Shown: piece by piece, positions 1 through 11,949 of the stretch
Numbering within the stretch: the first letter of the stretch is position 1
Layout of the letters: every line of letters starts with the position of its first letter
NCBI RefSeq assembly: GCF_025698545.1
Contig: NC_068576.1
Span: forward strand, 55,340,094 to 55,404,093
DNA length: 64,000 nucleotides
Direction: 5' to 3'
Source: Gossypium raimondii
Taxonomy: Eukaryota > Streptophyta > Magnoliopsida > Malvales > Malvaceae
Notes under the pieces: generated by a model
Databases searched by the model: none
Seen by the model: the letters and a program-made list of their open reading frames with translations, nothing else
What the model was told of the DNA's origin: nothing
Translations under genes and position numbers: made by a program

Positions 1-179
1 AACAAATTCTATCAAGAATTGAAACCTCTCTCGTTCTCGACAATACACCCCCGAACCTTTCATCTGGTGAGGGTGAGTTGAAGATGGTGGTGCATTGTGT
101 ATGGTGGTTGACGAGAGTATTGTGGTGTGTATTGCAGAGAGTGAGAGAGGGTTAAGATGTTTCTTGATAGAATTTATTA
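1..179. repeat. Imperfect inverted repeat (MITE-like remnant)
   Basis: Bases about 2-56 and 125-176 are imperfect reverse complements: both arms carry a TTCTATCAAGAA-type core followed by a CT-rich stretch and a CAATACAC motif. About 70 bases separate them. The left end may be cut by the window edge. I see no coding potential. Confidence 0.45.
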
Positions 180-3144
180 AACTTTTTAGATTTAGGATCT
201 AATTGATAGAATATGAAAATATTGGAAGGTTAAATTTGTCATTAGCTCAATTATAGAAATAACCCACATCAACTTTCCGTCCCTCAACTAATGAAAACTA
301 ATGGAAAAGCGATAAAAATATTTAATTTTAAAAAGATGAGTGACTAAATCAAAAAAATTAATAGTTGGATGACCAAAATAAAATAAACTGTATAGTTGGT
401 TGGCTATTCTTATACTTTACCCAAATATTTTCGTGGAGAGAAAAAAGAGAGAAAATTTTAAAATTGGATAAGGCTAGACCCAAAAAAATCAATTCTTACG
501 CCTCAGCCCAAAACGGTGCGCAGCCCGTTATCAGCAATAAAACGATCCCATCCCTGCCGATCGGGCCAGCCGGCCAGCTCAGCATTTAACTAAAATAACG
601 GGTTCAGTTTTTTTGGACTAATCAAATCCAGCCACGTGTTAAAAGAAATAGGATTCCACTCAAATCTAAGGTTTAATCTTGGTTTTAGTCCCTTTACTAT
701 ATTAAAATTAATAATTTAATCCTATACTTTAATTGGACAATTTAACATCTAATTTTATAATGTTATTAGCAATTTAAAATTGATAATATCGAAAATTGAA
801 AACTTAAGTTATTACTTTAATGATATGATTTTATAAATTCAAATATTGTATTATAAAAATAAAAAATTAAAATTATATCAAATTAAAATAAAGGATTACA
901 CCTGGCCTCACGAGACTGGTTTCTCTCATGCTCCGACTTGGTCAACTCGAGGAAAAATTCAAAATCAAAAGGGTTAATGCAATTTTTTATCCCTAAACTT
1001 GATAGCTAAATACACTTTGGTACATGTGCTTTTTTGTTCATTTTAATACTTGAACATACTATCTAGATCCACTTTAGTATCGAATTTTGTAAAAGTATGA
1101 TGATGTAGCAGTCTAAGAGTGTGCCGTGTCATCACCTAAAACTTAAAAAAATATTTTTAAAGAATTAAATCAAAATTTTATCATTTTTAGGGCTAAAATA
1201 TAATTTTACCATTATTAATTAAAATTTTTATAAATTATAAAAGACCTAAATGGAATTTTTTTTCAAAAATTTTAGAGGGATCGGGGCCCTGCCAGTCTCT
1301 TGGCTTCGCCATTGAAAATAATGAAGTTCAAGTACCAAAATTCACACCTACAAAAAAAGGTTAAAGTATCAAAATGGACTTAGGGAGATAAATAAACTGA
1401 TAAATATATTTTTAAATGTTATGGTTTTAAGAGAAATGATTAAATTTCGAATATATATGGAAATGAAATAATTAATTGAAATTGCCAATTACTTGGCAGA
1501 TATAACTTACTCCTTATTCCCTTTTCATTGCTTTTTAAATTGAAGTTGGTCCAATTAATTTTAAATGATTTATAGAAAGTAGCAGTTATGAATCATTAAT
1601 ACACTTATTAATTATTAATATTTATTATAAATATATATTTTAAATTTTAGATAGTTATGGAAGCACTCTTTCTTTCTTACATGAATTTCCGTTTTCTAAA
1701 TCATTTTCTTTTAAAATTGATTTAATATATCATTTCGCATACGTTAGGTTTCAATATTTAATTTGGTATGTAAGTATTTTTGCCAAACTGATACTTAAGT
1801 TTGGTTTTAATGTTTAGTTTGGTGTCCAGATCAAATGACTTCATGTGACCTAATGAATATTTGATACATGTGTTCAAGTAAAAAAAAAACATAGGTACTT
1901 AATTTGAAAAAAAAAGCATAGGTACTTAATTTGATCATTAAAGCTAAACTCAAGTGCTTAATTGGGACAAATGGAAACTCAACTATCAAATTAAAAAAAA
2001 AACCTAGGTATAGATTTGAATATTGAAACCAAATTCAAGTACTAAATTGAATTTTGAAGCCAAAACTCAAGTACTAAATAAAAATATTAACCCCAAAATT
2101 TAACACTTTATTAAGGATGGCAAACAAAAACCCAAATCCGATGGGTTACAACCAACTCGATCCATTAGGATCGGCTTCTTTTTTTTTAAAATTGGGTTCA
2201 AGTGGGTCGAGGCGGGTGATTATAAAAAAAAAGTTGGATTGAATCAGGTTTGAGGTAAATCCGCCCCGCCCCATGATATTTACAAAAAAGCGCCACTAAT
2301 ATATATAAAGGGTTTTTGCTTTTAATAAATAAATTTATATTAAGTCTAAATTATTCAAAAAAGAAAATCTTATTTACTTAAAAAATAAGATAATTAAAAA
2401 TATAATTTTATTTGCTTCAAATTAAAAAATAAAAATAATTTTCGATTGAGTCATGTCAGAATCGAGTCTCTTACTAAATTTTGGGGAATTTGTTTCTTTA
2501 AGAAACGGGGTGGTGTTGGATGGCGCCTAGGGGCAGGGTAGGGCAGGCAAAAGTACGACTTGTCTCATCCCCATCCTTACGCATTTAGATTGATTTTGAA
2601 TGCAACACATTAGAGCGGTATAACTTGTTTGGATTTGTTTGAATTTGGACTTTAAATTGAACTTGGGCTTCTCACGATCGTACAAAAAGAGAATTAATTA
2701 TGAAAGCATCAAAATTAATATCGTAAATATTCTCTGATAGAGATATATTGATCCAGATAAAACATAACCTAATTTTAAAAAGAAATTTGAGTCCAATTCA
2801 ATTGAATGGTGTGTTTTATTTTTTAAAAAAATTAACAAAATATTAAAAGTATAACACATTTGTTTAAAATAGGACTTATTTTTAAAAAAATGTATTTTTT
2901 TCCCGAATACTTTTCTGTTTTTTCCACAAAAGTAGGGTTTTGGGAGTGTAAGAGAAAATTTCTATTCTTTTAGGGGAAATATGATATTTCATACTATTTG
3001 GAGAGGTTGTTGATATTTTTTCTGAAACAACAAAACCCGATTCCGAGGTCCAAAATTCCAAATTAAAGTGTCACTGCTTTCAATTTTCCCGAAAGAAAAA
3101 GGAAAAAAGAAAATCCAGGAAGTGAGTCAAAGCTAAACTCAGCA
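180..3144. other. Intergenic, AT-rich, no gene seen
   Basis: No ORF here looks like a protein; the 74-codon frame at 365-589 opens with TTG and has no recognisable content. About 970-1410 holds a degraded repeat with a short GC-rich core near 1280. About 1750-2110 holds repeated 'gtacttaatttg' phrases like the MITE at 39186. About 2112-2580 is a remnant with AAGGATGG-type inverted ends. The stretch just before 3145 should contain the DMS3 promoter and 5'UTR, but I cannot fix a TATA box or start site. Confidence 0.5.
2112..2580. repeat. Degenerate non-autonomous repeat with inverted ends
   Basis: It opens with TAAGGATGGCAAAC and closes with CCCCATCCTTAC, so the ends are short inverted copies. 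The inside has G-rich phrases near the left end (gggttcaagtgggtcgaggcg) and right end (ggggcagggtagggcagg). No coding content and no clear TSD. The element class is not established. Confidence 0.3.
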
Positions 3145-6100
3145 ATGTTTCCGTCCAACCACCAGGTGAGTTCACTCAGTCTCGATTCTGTCTCAATCAC
3201 TCAACACTCTGTTTGGTTACTCGGAAAATCTCTTCGGAAGGGGAAAGCACGAAAATTTAAATTCTATTTTTTCTTTTTTGAATTTCACGCACTGGTTTTC
3301 GGCTTCTCGCATTTATGCTACTTTAAAAAAAATGCAGTTCTTTTATGCGTCTTTTGTTCCCGATAATTTATCTTGTATCAAATGGGTGTTTAATAGGGAA
3401 TTATTTTCATGCATGCATGTGTTCCCCCCCCCCCACCCCTGTTTATACTTATTTACTGCTTTAATTTCAGAGTTAGGCACTTCAAGAACATAAAAAGGAA
3501 AAAAAAAGCAGCTTTTTAACTTTCGAGGACAATTTTGAAAGAAAAAAGATTTTTACTTTTCTTGGTAGCAGGCTTTCTTTTCTTGGGAAGATTTGCTGAT
3601 TTCATGTCTTGGGTTAATAGTATTTATTGTTGGAAATTGGAATACCCATTTGCATTCACTTTGATTCTGTTACAATACTCTTAATAACGTTATTCCTGTA
3701 TTATTATTTTTAATTGAGAAAAGTTTTGGGATCAACATAATTTATTATCAGTTGCTGCATTGCAATATGTTTCCATATTGAAGACAATTTTTTAGGTGTT
3801 TTTCTCTTCAAAATGTTAAAAGCTTTAAGTTGTTTTTGAGTTTCTAGTGTTTATGCCTTGAAAAAAGATATCTTTAGATACAAGTTAATTACTCTCACTC
3901 TTTGCAGTTTTCTGGTCAACCGAGGGCGTTAGCTGTTGTTGAAACCACCACAACTTCGATTCAAGTGGATCTGAACGATGCCTCTTTGGTTTCCAGGGAT
4001 GAAGTGCAAAATGGAGGATTTTCAGAAGCCAAATCCATCATGGAGAGCTCTGAGGTTGTTTTGGTTTTGAATTTTCTTTTTACAGTGTTTCGGTAGAGGT
4101 TAACTGTGTCTATTCCCGTATGGGTCTTTGAGACAGTAGAAGTCATAAAATGGTTAACAGTATCTATTCTTGTATGGTTCTTTTTTAAAGTAAAGTTTGA
4201 TATAACATGATCTATGCAGAAACTTCAAGATGATCTTCGAATGTTGGGAGTGAAAATCAAGCAGCATGAGGATAGCTTAAAACTTCTGAGGAATCAGAAG
4301 AACAAATTAGATGATACCATACTTGATATGCAAGGTATACTTTTCTTATTCTAAAACGCATGCATGACATAAAATTCACTTGCCATTCAAGAATGGAAGT
4401 AAAGATATTGTGATGTTTGCACCGATTGCTATGGGTGACAATCAGAATGAGTTAATATACAGTTCATAGATGACAAGAAGCTAATGACTTTTTGTTTAGA
4501 TTATGAGTACCAGGGAGTAACAGCCAGCTACACTATGGTGTACTATATTGTGTTTAATTGCCTAGATGCTCTGTAGATACTCCACCCATAGCTGCATGTT
4601 ATCAATAATCTGATATTGCTATAATTTGGATGTTCCTCATTAAGTTTGAAGGATGTTATCAGCGCAAATAAAGGTATTCTGTTAGTATTAATTATTTTTT
4701 AGTGGGATGATTTCGAGTTTATCAACACATGTTACATGGACTTAGCACTCTAGGGTCCACACTCCACCCAATACAACACGGCATTGGGTGTGGAATACAC
4801 GAATGATATTGCACTGGTTTTTCATGCTTGGCTGCTTCTTGTAAGTAGAGATTGGAAAAAAATCAATCCAAATCGACCAAGAAAAAAATAGTAGCATTAT
4901 TATATTTCCTACGATTATTGGAAGGATTCATACATCCATATGTTATCTTCGGATGTTTTTTAGCTGAATCCTCAAATCTAACACACAGTCACATACCCAT
5001 ATCAGATACTCATACCTAGACCAGAGTCCATGTATCTTAATAAACGTATATTGTTGCATATCTATTTTCCATTTCTCTGGCTTCAAGTTGATTTTTTCTC
5101 AGTTACGCTTGGCAAGTATCATTCTTCTAGTTCACCTGGTGTGAACAAGGACGAGTCCCACCTTCAAAGTGAGCATGAAACAACTGAACAGATTCTTCAG
5201 CACGAAAAGTCAGCAGCAGGAATTCTGTGTCAGCTGAAAGCTCATCATGGCTCCCAAGCTTCTCATCTGAGTTTGACAAAGGATGTACTGGGTGTTGTTG
5301 CTACACTTGGAAAAGTAGATGATGAAAATCTTAGTAGGTCTGTTTGAATGTCTTTGTTTGTTTGTTTTTCTTCATCATGCCTAGCAGCATTTAATTTATC
5401 ATTCGTCTATAGTTTCTAACATTTTGGATGTTTTTGCATGAGAAAGTTATACCTTTCTCCTTGCCCTCTGCTGGATACCTTATGTACGGGTGGGTTAGTT
5501 TCATGGCGTCTTGTGTTTTTGAATGGTGATGGTTGAGGGTGATGTGCTGCATTATAATTTTTGGAATTTCTAGGGAGTGGCTCAGCTGTTCATTAAATTG
5601 ATTACAATTGGGTCTTGATTGAAGGTTTTATGACAACTATCGCTGCTTATATGTAGTTGTGGTGTGGCTTTATGTTTCTTTATTCAAATGTAGGATTTTC
5701 TCGGAATACCTAGGAGTGCAAACTATGTTGGCGGTTGTTTGTAATACTTTTGAAGGTGTTAAAGCTTTGGAAACATTCAACCAGGATGGTTGCATAGATA
5801 AAACTTCTGGTCTGCACGGGCTTGCAGCTTCTATTGGGAGGTCTCTAGATGGCCGATTTCTTGTAATTTGTCTTGAAAATTTAAGGTATCAATCTCTTGT
5901 ATTTGTTTCTGATTAAAATCTGGTTTATTAATGATTATTGTAAAAACCATTTCCTTTTTGATCACCTCCTTCTCTTGCAGACCTTATGCTGGTGATTTTG
6001 TAGCTGAGGACCGCCAGAGGAGACTTGATCTGTTAAAGCCAAGATTACCAAATGGGGAGTGTCCTCCAGGATTTCTTGGCTTTGCAGTGAATATGATTAA

Positions 6101-6989
6101 TGTGGACAGCTCAAACTTATCTTTTGTCACTGCCAGTGGGGAAGGCCTTAGAGAGACCTTATTTTATAATCTGTTCTCCCATCTTCAAGTATACCAAACC
6201 AGGGCCGAGATGGTTCGTGCTCTCCCTTGTATAAGTGAAGGAGCAGTCTCTCTGGATGGTGGGATGATCAGAAGTAATGGCGTATTTTCCCTAGGCAGTC
6301 GGTAAGAAGCTTTGTCTGGGAAGTTCTGAATTTCACTTTTATGCACAGTTAGCTTATGTCTTAGGATATCATAGGAATGTTGAAATATATATATGTATAT
6401 GTATATGTATGCTCATACTGCATTAATGATACTATTCTATTTCTAATAATATTAAACTACTTTATGGTATAACAAATCATATATTCTCCATTTTTGTCAA
6501 GCATGTTCAAAAGCAAAGTTGAACCGTAGAAGGCATTTGACTAGTTTAGGAAAATTTTACCACCAGTGGAGTTTTTAGATTCCATAAGCAGGGTTACTAG
6601 GGTCGCACACAAAAATAAAAAAACATCATTGTTTTGACTCTGTTTGATATCAGGGAAGAGGTAGATGTGAGATTCCCGAAGACCTCTACAATGTTAGAAG
6701 AGCTAGAAAGCTACAGTGAAACCGAGAAGCAGATGATAGAGATGAGATGGCAAAAAGAAAAGTTGGAAGAGGACATCAAGAGGGAACTCGCGTTGCTGAA
6801 TACTGCCAAGTTCAATTTCGAAAGAAAGAAGCAAGACTTTGTCAAGTTTCTTGCTCAAAACTCAACATATGCAACTCAGGTAAATCCGAATCATACTCTC
6901 AACTGAAATTGCAGTATCAGTCACATGTTTTTCTTATCCATAACATCACTTTTTTATGACAGCATCAGTTTCAGGCAGGAAGAAGATAG
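3145..6989 (+). CDS. DMS3: DMS3-like SMC-hinge protein (RNA-directed DNA methylation)
   Basis: Eight coding exons join to 427 codons: 3145-3165, 3908-4054, 4220-4334, 5103-5337, 5694-5885, 5981-6301, 6654-6879, 6963-6989. All introns are GT-AG. Length fits Arabidopsis DMS3 (about 420 aa). Known of the family: DMS3 is an SMC-hinge-only protein which, with DRD1 and RDM1, forms the DDR complex that brings RNA polymerase V to chromatin in RNA-directed DNA methylation. Seen here: an N-terminal coiled-coil-like stretch ([20 protein letters not shown]), a central hinge-like region ([32 protein letters not shown]), a conserved block ([34 protein letters not shown]), and a C-terminal coiled coil (about 355-415) rich in Glu/Lys. 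The first exon encodes only seven residues, so the start is the least certain point. The last exon encodes eight. Confidence 0.88.
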
Positions 6990-7318
6990 GGTTGACTCCA
7001 AGATGACAATAAGAACTTTTTAAGTAGGGGTGCGGAATCAATGAATAACTTGAGAAAAGGCAAAACATGTATGTGCTTTTATTGGGACTTTTTTTTTATA
7101 CATGCTCTTCTCATGTTGCAAATGGTGCTAGTAGTTGTTTCTCAAAATGTAGACCCAGACACCAGATTTGCATGTTTATATAGTAAATTCATTTATTTTC
7201 TCTATGTTTGCATCTTTTTTAACACCATAATTGGTAAACATTTAGTGGAAAAAGAATCTTCTCACCTGAAATCAAAGGCTTAAACTTAAAAAGCCAATTT
7301 CATAGTGTCCGTTTTTGA
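6990..7318. other. DMS3 3' flank
   Basis: AT-rich sequence probably holding the DMS3 3'UTR. The 80-codon frame at 7041-7283 has low-complexity content and is not supported as a gene. I cannot place a polyadenylation site. Confidence 0.4.
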
Positions 7319-7640
7319 GATAAAGTACCATGGAGGCTCTTATACTAAAAGCCGGAATGTATTTTGCCCATTGTACTTTTAAAAAATAGGTAAATTAATT
7401 TATGTATGTTAGATTAAAGAGCAAAATGGTCATTATGATAAATTTTCGTTTATTTTTATGGTTAAGTTAGTATGAGGTACACGCTGCATGTACATGGCAT
7501 TGTTTGATTATTTCATGAACCACATTAGTATAGGTGAATGAAATTTTAACAAAAAAAAAAAGTCAATTTGTTCTTTTATCAAATTTTAAAGAGGTAAAAT
7601 ATAATATGATTTTTAGTATAGTGATTTCTATACTTTTACT
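7319..7640. repeat. Degraded copy of the GGTAAAAGTACC MITE family
   Basis: It starts GATAAAGTACCATGGAGGCTC and ends near CTATACTTTTACT. Inside are the family phrases: 'ttttgcccattgtacttttaaaaaataggtaaatta', 'atgttagattaaagagcaaaatggtc' and a 'gaggtacacgctgcatg' centre. The right half is eroded. No clean TSD found. Confidence 0.55.
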
Positions 7641-7739
7641 AGATTTTTTAATAATCTGGAACAGACAAAAAAAAGAAAAGTCTTCCACTTCATTTTTAGT
7701 ATGAAAATAAAAATTCTAAGAATCAATTAGGTTTTGGAT

Positions 7740-8895
7740 GGGATTTTTACTAAAATATTACTAAAAAAATAAAAAAATACCAGAATATTACTAACTTTTT
7801 ATTATTTACCAAAATAATACAAAAAGAAAACAGAACAGTGGAAAATCGGATGCCAGAGGCGGCACCAAAGGTGTCTGTGGCAGAGGCGGCACCAAAGGTG
7901 CCTTTGCCAGATGCGGCACAAGACTAAAATGTAATGATCTAAAGTTTCAAGGACTTGATATGTAAATTTACTATTTTGAATTTTGAAAGTGAATTGGTGC
8001 CGCCTGTGGGTGTGGTGGCACTAAAGTTGAAACGTAACTAATTGCCTTTTAAGCCCTTTTTATTTATTATTTTCTTTTTATTTATTATTGCATGTTTATA
8101 TAATAAACGTAACTAAAGTTGACGATGCTACTTTTATTAAAGTAAAGTAGAGTTATTACTTAATTAGAATTCTAAGTATCTTAATTATCACTTAACTAAT
8201 ATTAGATTTAATTAAAAATTAATAGAAATACTAGTCATGCTTTATTGAAAACCAAAAGTAATAATAAAACTGATCACCCATAAATGTAACCCAAATAAAA
8301 AAATAAATTATAATTATAAACTATTCTCATCAAATTTAGTAAATTTTTTATTTAATAAATTATTCTCATCAAATTCACATAAACATAAAATGTGAATTAG
8401 TTTATACTTTTAAATAGCTTTACTTTAGGTAAAATATATTTACTTCAATAATAAAATAAAAGGCTTTTATGAGTAAAAATCATAGATTAAGAGCTTATTT
8501 AACTACAAAAATAGGTTGAGGGCTTGTTTATTAAATAAAAAAGGTGAGTTGAAGGAGAATAAAAAGAAAATAATAAATAATGAGGGCTTAGAAGGTAATT
8601 AACCACGTTTCAACTTTAGTACCGCCAGACCCACAGGCGGCATCAATTCATTTTCAAAATGATAAATGATAAATTTCATATCAGGTCCTTGAAACTTTAG
8701 ATCATTACATTTTAGTCCTGTGCCGCCTCTGGCAAAGGCACCTTTGGTGCCGCCTCTGCCACAGGCACCTTTGGTGCCGCCTGTGACATCCGATTTTTCA
8801 CTGTTCTGTTTTTTTGTATTATTTTGGTAAATAATAAAAAGTTAGTAATATTTTAGTATTTTTTATTTTTTTAGTAATATTTTAGTAAAAATCCC
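7740..8895. mobile_element. Non-autonomous Mutator-like element with long terminal inverted repeats
   Basis: The 1,156-bp element starts GGGATTTTTACTAAAATATT and ends with its reverse complement. It is flanked by the identical 9-bp direct repeat GTTTTGGAT at 7731-7739 and 8896-8904. The arms (about 7740-8085 and 8550-8895) are long and close to identical at the outer ends. Each contains short tandem copies of a GC-rich unit (GGCGGCACCAAAGGTG) that contrasts with the AT-rich surroundings. A 9-bp TSD and long TIRs are typical of Mutator-like elements. No transposase frame is present, so it would need an enzyme from elsewhere. Confidence 0.85.
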
Positions 8896-8904
8896 GTTTT
8901 GGAT

Positions 8905-9577
8905 CCTTCAGCCCCCTTTTCTTTTTTATGGTTTCATTTTGTATAAATTTGGATTTTTAGTTCAAAATTTATTTCGGTTTAAAAGTTAGTTAGGTTCTTC
9001 TGCTTGTGATTTAGCCATTGGTTTCTACATTATATAGGATAAGGATGTTTTAATTATAGTTTTAATTATAGTTGTACTTTTTTAAATAATTAATGGTAAT
9101 TTTTAATTTCTTTTATAGATTTAATAGGCATCCAATCCAATTTGGTCCATCAGTGAGACAGCTCTTAAATTAATACTCACCCAAACCCAATAATATTTGA
9201 ATAAGATCGACCGGTTGCATCGATTCGATTAAAAAATTGATTGAATCAATGGTTCAAATGATTGAATTAATTTTTTGTAAATTTTTAATAATTTTAATTG
9301 AACCAATTGAATTGATAAGTCAGTAATTTAATTTATTCAATTATTAATCTAATTTTAAAAACATTGCTTATTTAAGTAAAAAATGATTAATACGTAGTTT
9401 ATCTCCTAAACCTATCTAAAAGTACCTAATTGGTATTTAAATTTTATTAAATTGTGGAATAATTTGAAAGAACTATATAAGCAACAAAATATCATAATTT
9501 TATCTCATTTTCGTTATGATTTGATGCACATGAAATTGTAATAATTTAAAACGGCAGTTGAATATAATTCAATAGTA
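8905..9577. other. Intergenic, AT-rich
   Basis: No gene seen. About 9180-9310 has degenerate 'accggttgcatcgattcg / ttgattgaatcaatggttc' phrases like those near 35140 and 52740, probably an old shared repeat. Confidence 0.4.
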
Positions 9578-9700
9578 TTGAGTTCTCAATTAAAATTATG
9601 TGGGAAGGATATTATTGTTGAGGACTTGTTAGAGAACAAAACTCAACTTCTCATACTTGAATGTGCATTAAATACGATAAATTTAAAAATAAACTTTATA
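9578..9700 (+). pseudogene. Possible relic of Copia-type retrotransposon gag
   Basis: A short frame reads SSQLKLCGKDIIVEDLLENK. From memory this resembles the conserved SQLKLCG(K/E)-ITEEDLLEKT stretch of plant Copia gag (UBN2-like) proteins. The frame opens with TTG rather than ATG, and the similarity fades within about 25 residues. No other retrotransposon domain is near. Small family evidence only. Confidence 0.35.
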
Positions 9701-11949
9701 TTAACCCTAAAAAAAATTATATTTTTCGAGATGCATGGATCCGTTTTCTGTTTTCTGTAAGGCTTAAAAAATCTCTAATTTCAAATTTCAATTTTTTTCG
9801 TTTTACATCAATCAATCAATTTCAAAAAAAAAAAAGGGGTCATGAAACCCTAATCAGATGCTTTGATATCTGCCCCCAACTATGCGGCAACTACCAACAA
9901 TTTGAAATGAGCCGCAAAGTAGATGCCACTGGAATATATCCCATCCAATCCAATCAAAGCATTTAAATGTTGTCCCTCAAAAAAATAAAAAAAAATTTTA
10001 AATGCTAAATTGAACTTTTTTATTTTTCATGTTGGGTTGGTAATTATTTTTCTCAATATTCAAAATTGTGTAACTTATAAATATTAAGTTAAATAATTGT
10101 AAATAATATTAATTAAATTATAGATAAATACATAAAGTACCCCTAAAGTTAAAGGTTTTGAGGCTTTAGATATATTACATGTGAGTTTTTCATAAATTAT
10201 TGTTGTTGTTTGAATATATTTCAGTTTATAACCGGTTAAATATATATATTAGTTTATAATTTAAAGTAAAATTATCATTCGGGAAATAAACATTCGGTCA
10301 ATAAGTCATAATTTGAATTTATTCGTTACATTTTACATTGAATTGTTTTTAGTTATGATTAATACTTATGATTATACTTATAAACTCGTTCAAAAAAAAA
10401 AAGAGATAATGTAACATTTAATTATTGAATTTGATAAATTTTCCTAAATTGATCTCTAAAATTATTTTCTATATTAGTTTGAACTTGATATTTTTATAAT
10501 TTGACCTTTGAATTTAAATTCCTTTAAAGTGTGACCACTTGAAATTTTCAATTCAAATAATGTGGCGTAAAATTCAAATATTGAATATTACTTTATAAAA
10601 ATACAATAATTTTTTTTCAATTCACACGGATTTCAATTTTCATTTTTGAATAATTAAAAAAAGTTAGAAATCTCAACACATGAGTATATACGTGGAACTT
10701 ATGGATTTACAATACATATGTGTGTTTAAAAGTAACATTCAATAAATGACGAAACATATGATTTGAAACTAATTAATTATAATAACACATAAAAATATAT
10801 ACGGTATAAAAATAAAAATTAGATTAAATTGAGAGTAATTCAAACATAAAATACATCGGAAAAACAATACTAAATGCACTGTAATTGTTTATCATGGTGC
10901 TATCACCAATCGTTAGTGTTGAGTTAACTTATGAAACAAACTCAATTAATAATATTATTAAAATGTATAAAATATATTAGAATGAAATTTTAGATAAATT
11001 TAAAATTTTACTAATTCAATTGGCACGGGTTTAAATATTTAATTATGTATATTTTTTATTATTAAATTTTATTAAAATACTCTCGAATAATATTTCTAAT
11101 CGAATTGGTGCTCAATTTACTCGTGATGCCACCTCAGTAAAAGATTTTATTAATAGTATATCTATTAACAACAACTAATAATAAATTGTATATATTAAAT
11201 AATCTATTCCAAACCTAGCCAAAAAAACAAGCACATCTTTTTCCCTTTAATTTCTTCACGTAAGGCCTTCATGATTCTTTATTTCCAACCCACACTCTCT
11301 AAAGAAAACTCTTCTTCTTCCTCTCTCTACAGACACACAAAAGAAAAAAAAGGCATGAAACCACCACTTGTAGGTTATGGTCATTGTAAACCCAATTCTA
11401 TGGGCTAAGAGAGTGAGGTGGTGGAATAAAATATCAGCAGCTAACGGTACGTATACACCATCAGCAAAAGCACAACTGGCTTAGGAATTGTAACTAACAA
11501 AAACAAGTACTATAATTGTCTTTAATGGTGAGTCGTGGGCACATCCCTTACCAGAACATAAATAACATGTGTTGGGTTGGATTCCCCTTTTTCTTTCCCG
11601 TATTCAAATAAAACAAACCCACTTCAAGTCTGTATTTTTGATGTCACCGTGTCACTCTCTCCATGTCTCTCGATAGCTGCAAACATTTGCGGACCACTGA
11701 CACAGTAATGCTCCTTAGTCCTTCTCCTGTTGTGTCTATTATTGTGTATATAGGAATCGCCTTTCTTTTTTTGCATTTAAAGCTGTTGCCTTTAATTTCA
11801 TAGGGTGTACATTAGCCGTCAGATTTCAATTTCTTTTATTTGCGTGAAAAAGGGAATAGTTTTGAGTTAATTGAAGTAACAGGTTTTTTTTTTTTAAAAA
11901 GATCTTCATTGGAATATGATTTGAATGGATAGTTGCTGGAGGTGTAAAG
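9701..11949. other. Intergenic and probable 5' region of the JmjC gene
   Basis: Very AT-rich to about 11200, with no gene seen. From about 11220 base composition becomes more promoter-like: CT-rich runs at 11289-11330 (cttcttcttcctctctctac) and gene-like composition continue to the ATG at 11950. An upstream non-coding exon or 5'UTR intron is possible, but I cannot place it from sequence alone. Confidence 0.4.

Noticed and set aside
365-589. 74-codon frame at the left end
   Set aside because: Starts with TTG, has no domain or motif and lies in repeat-rich DNA.
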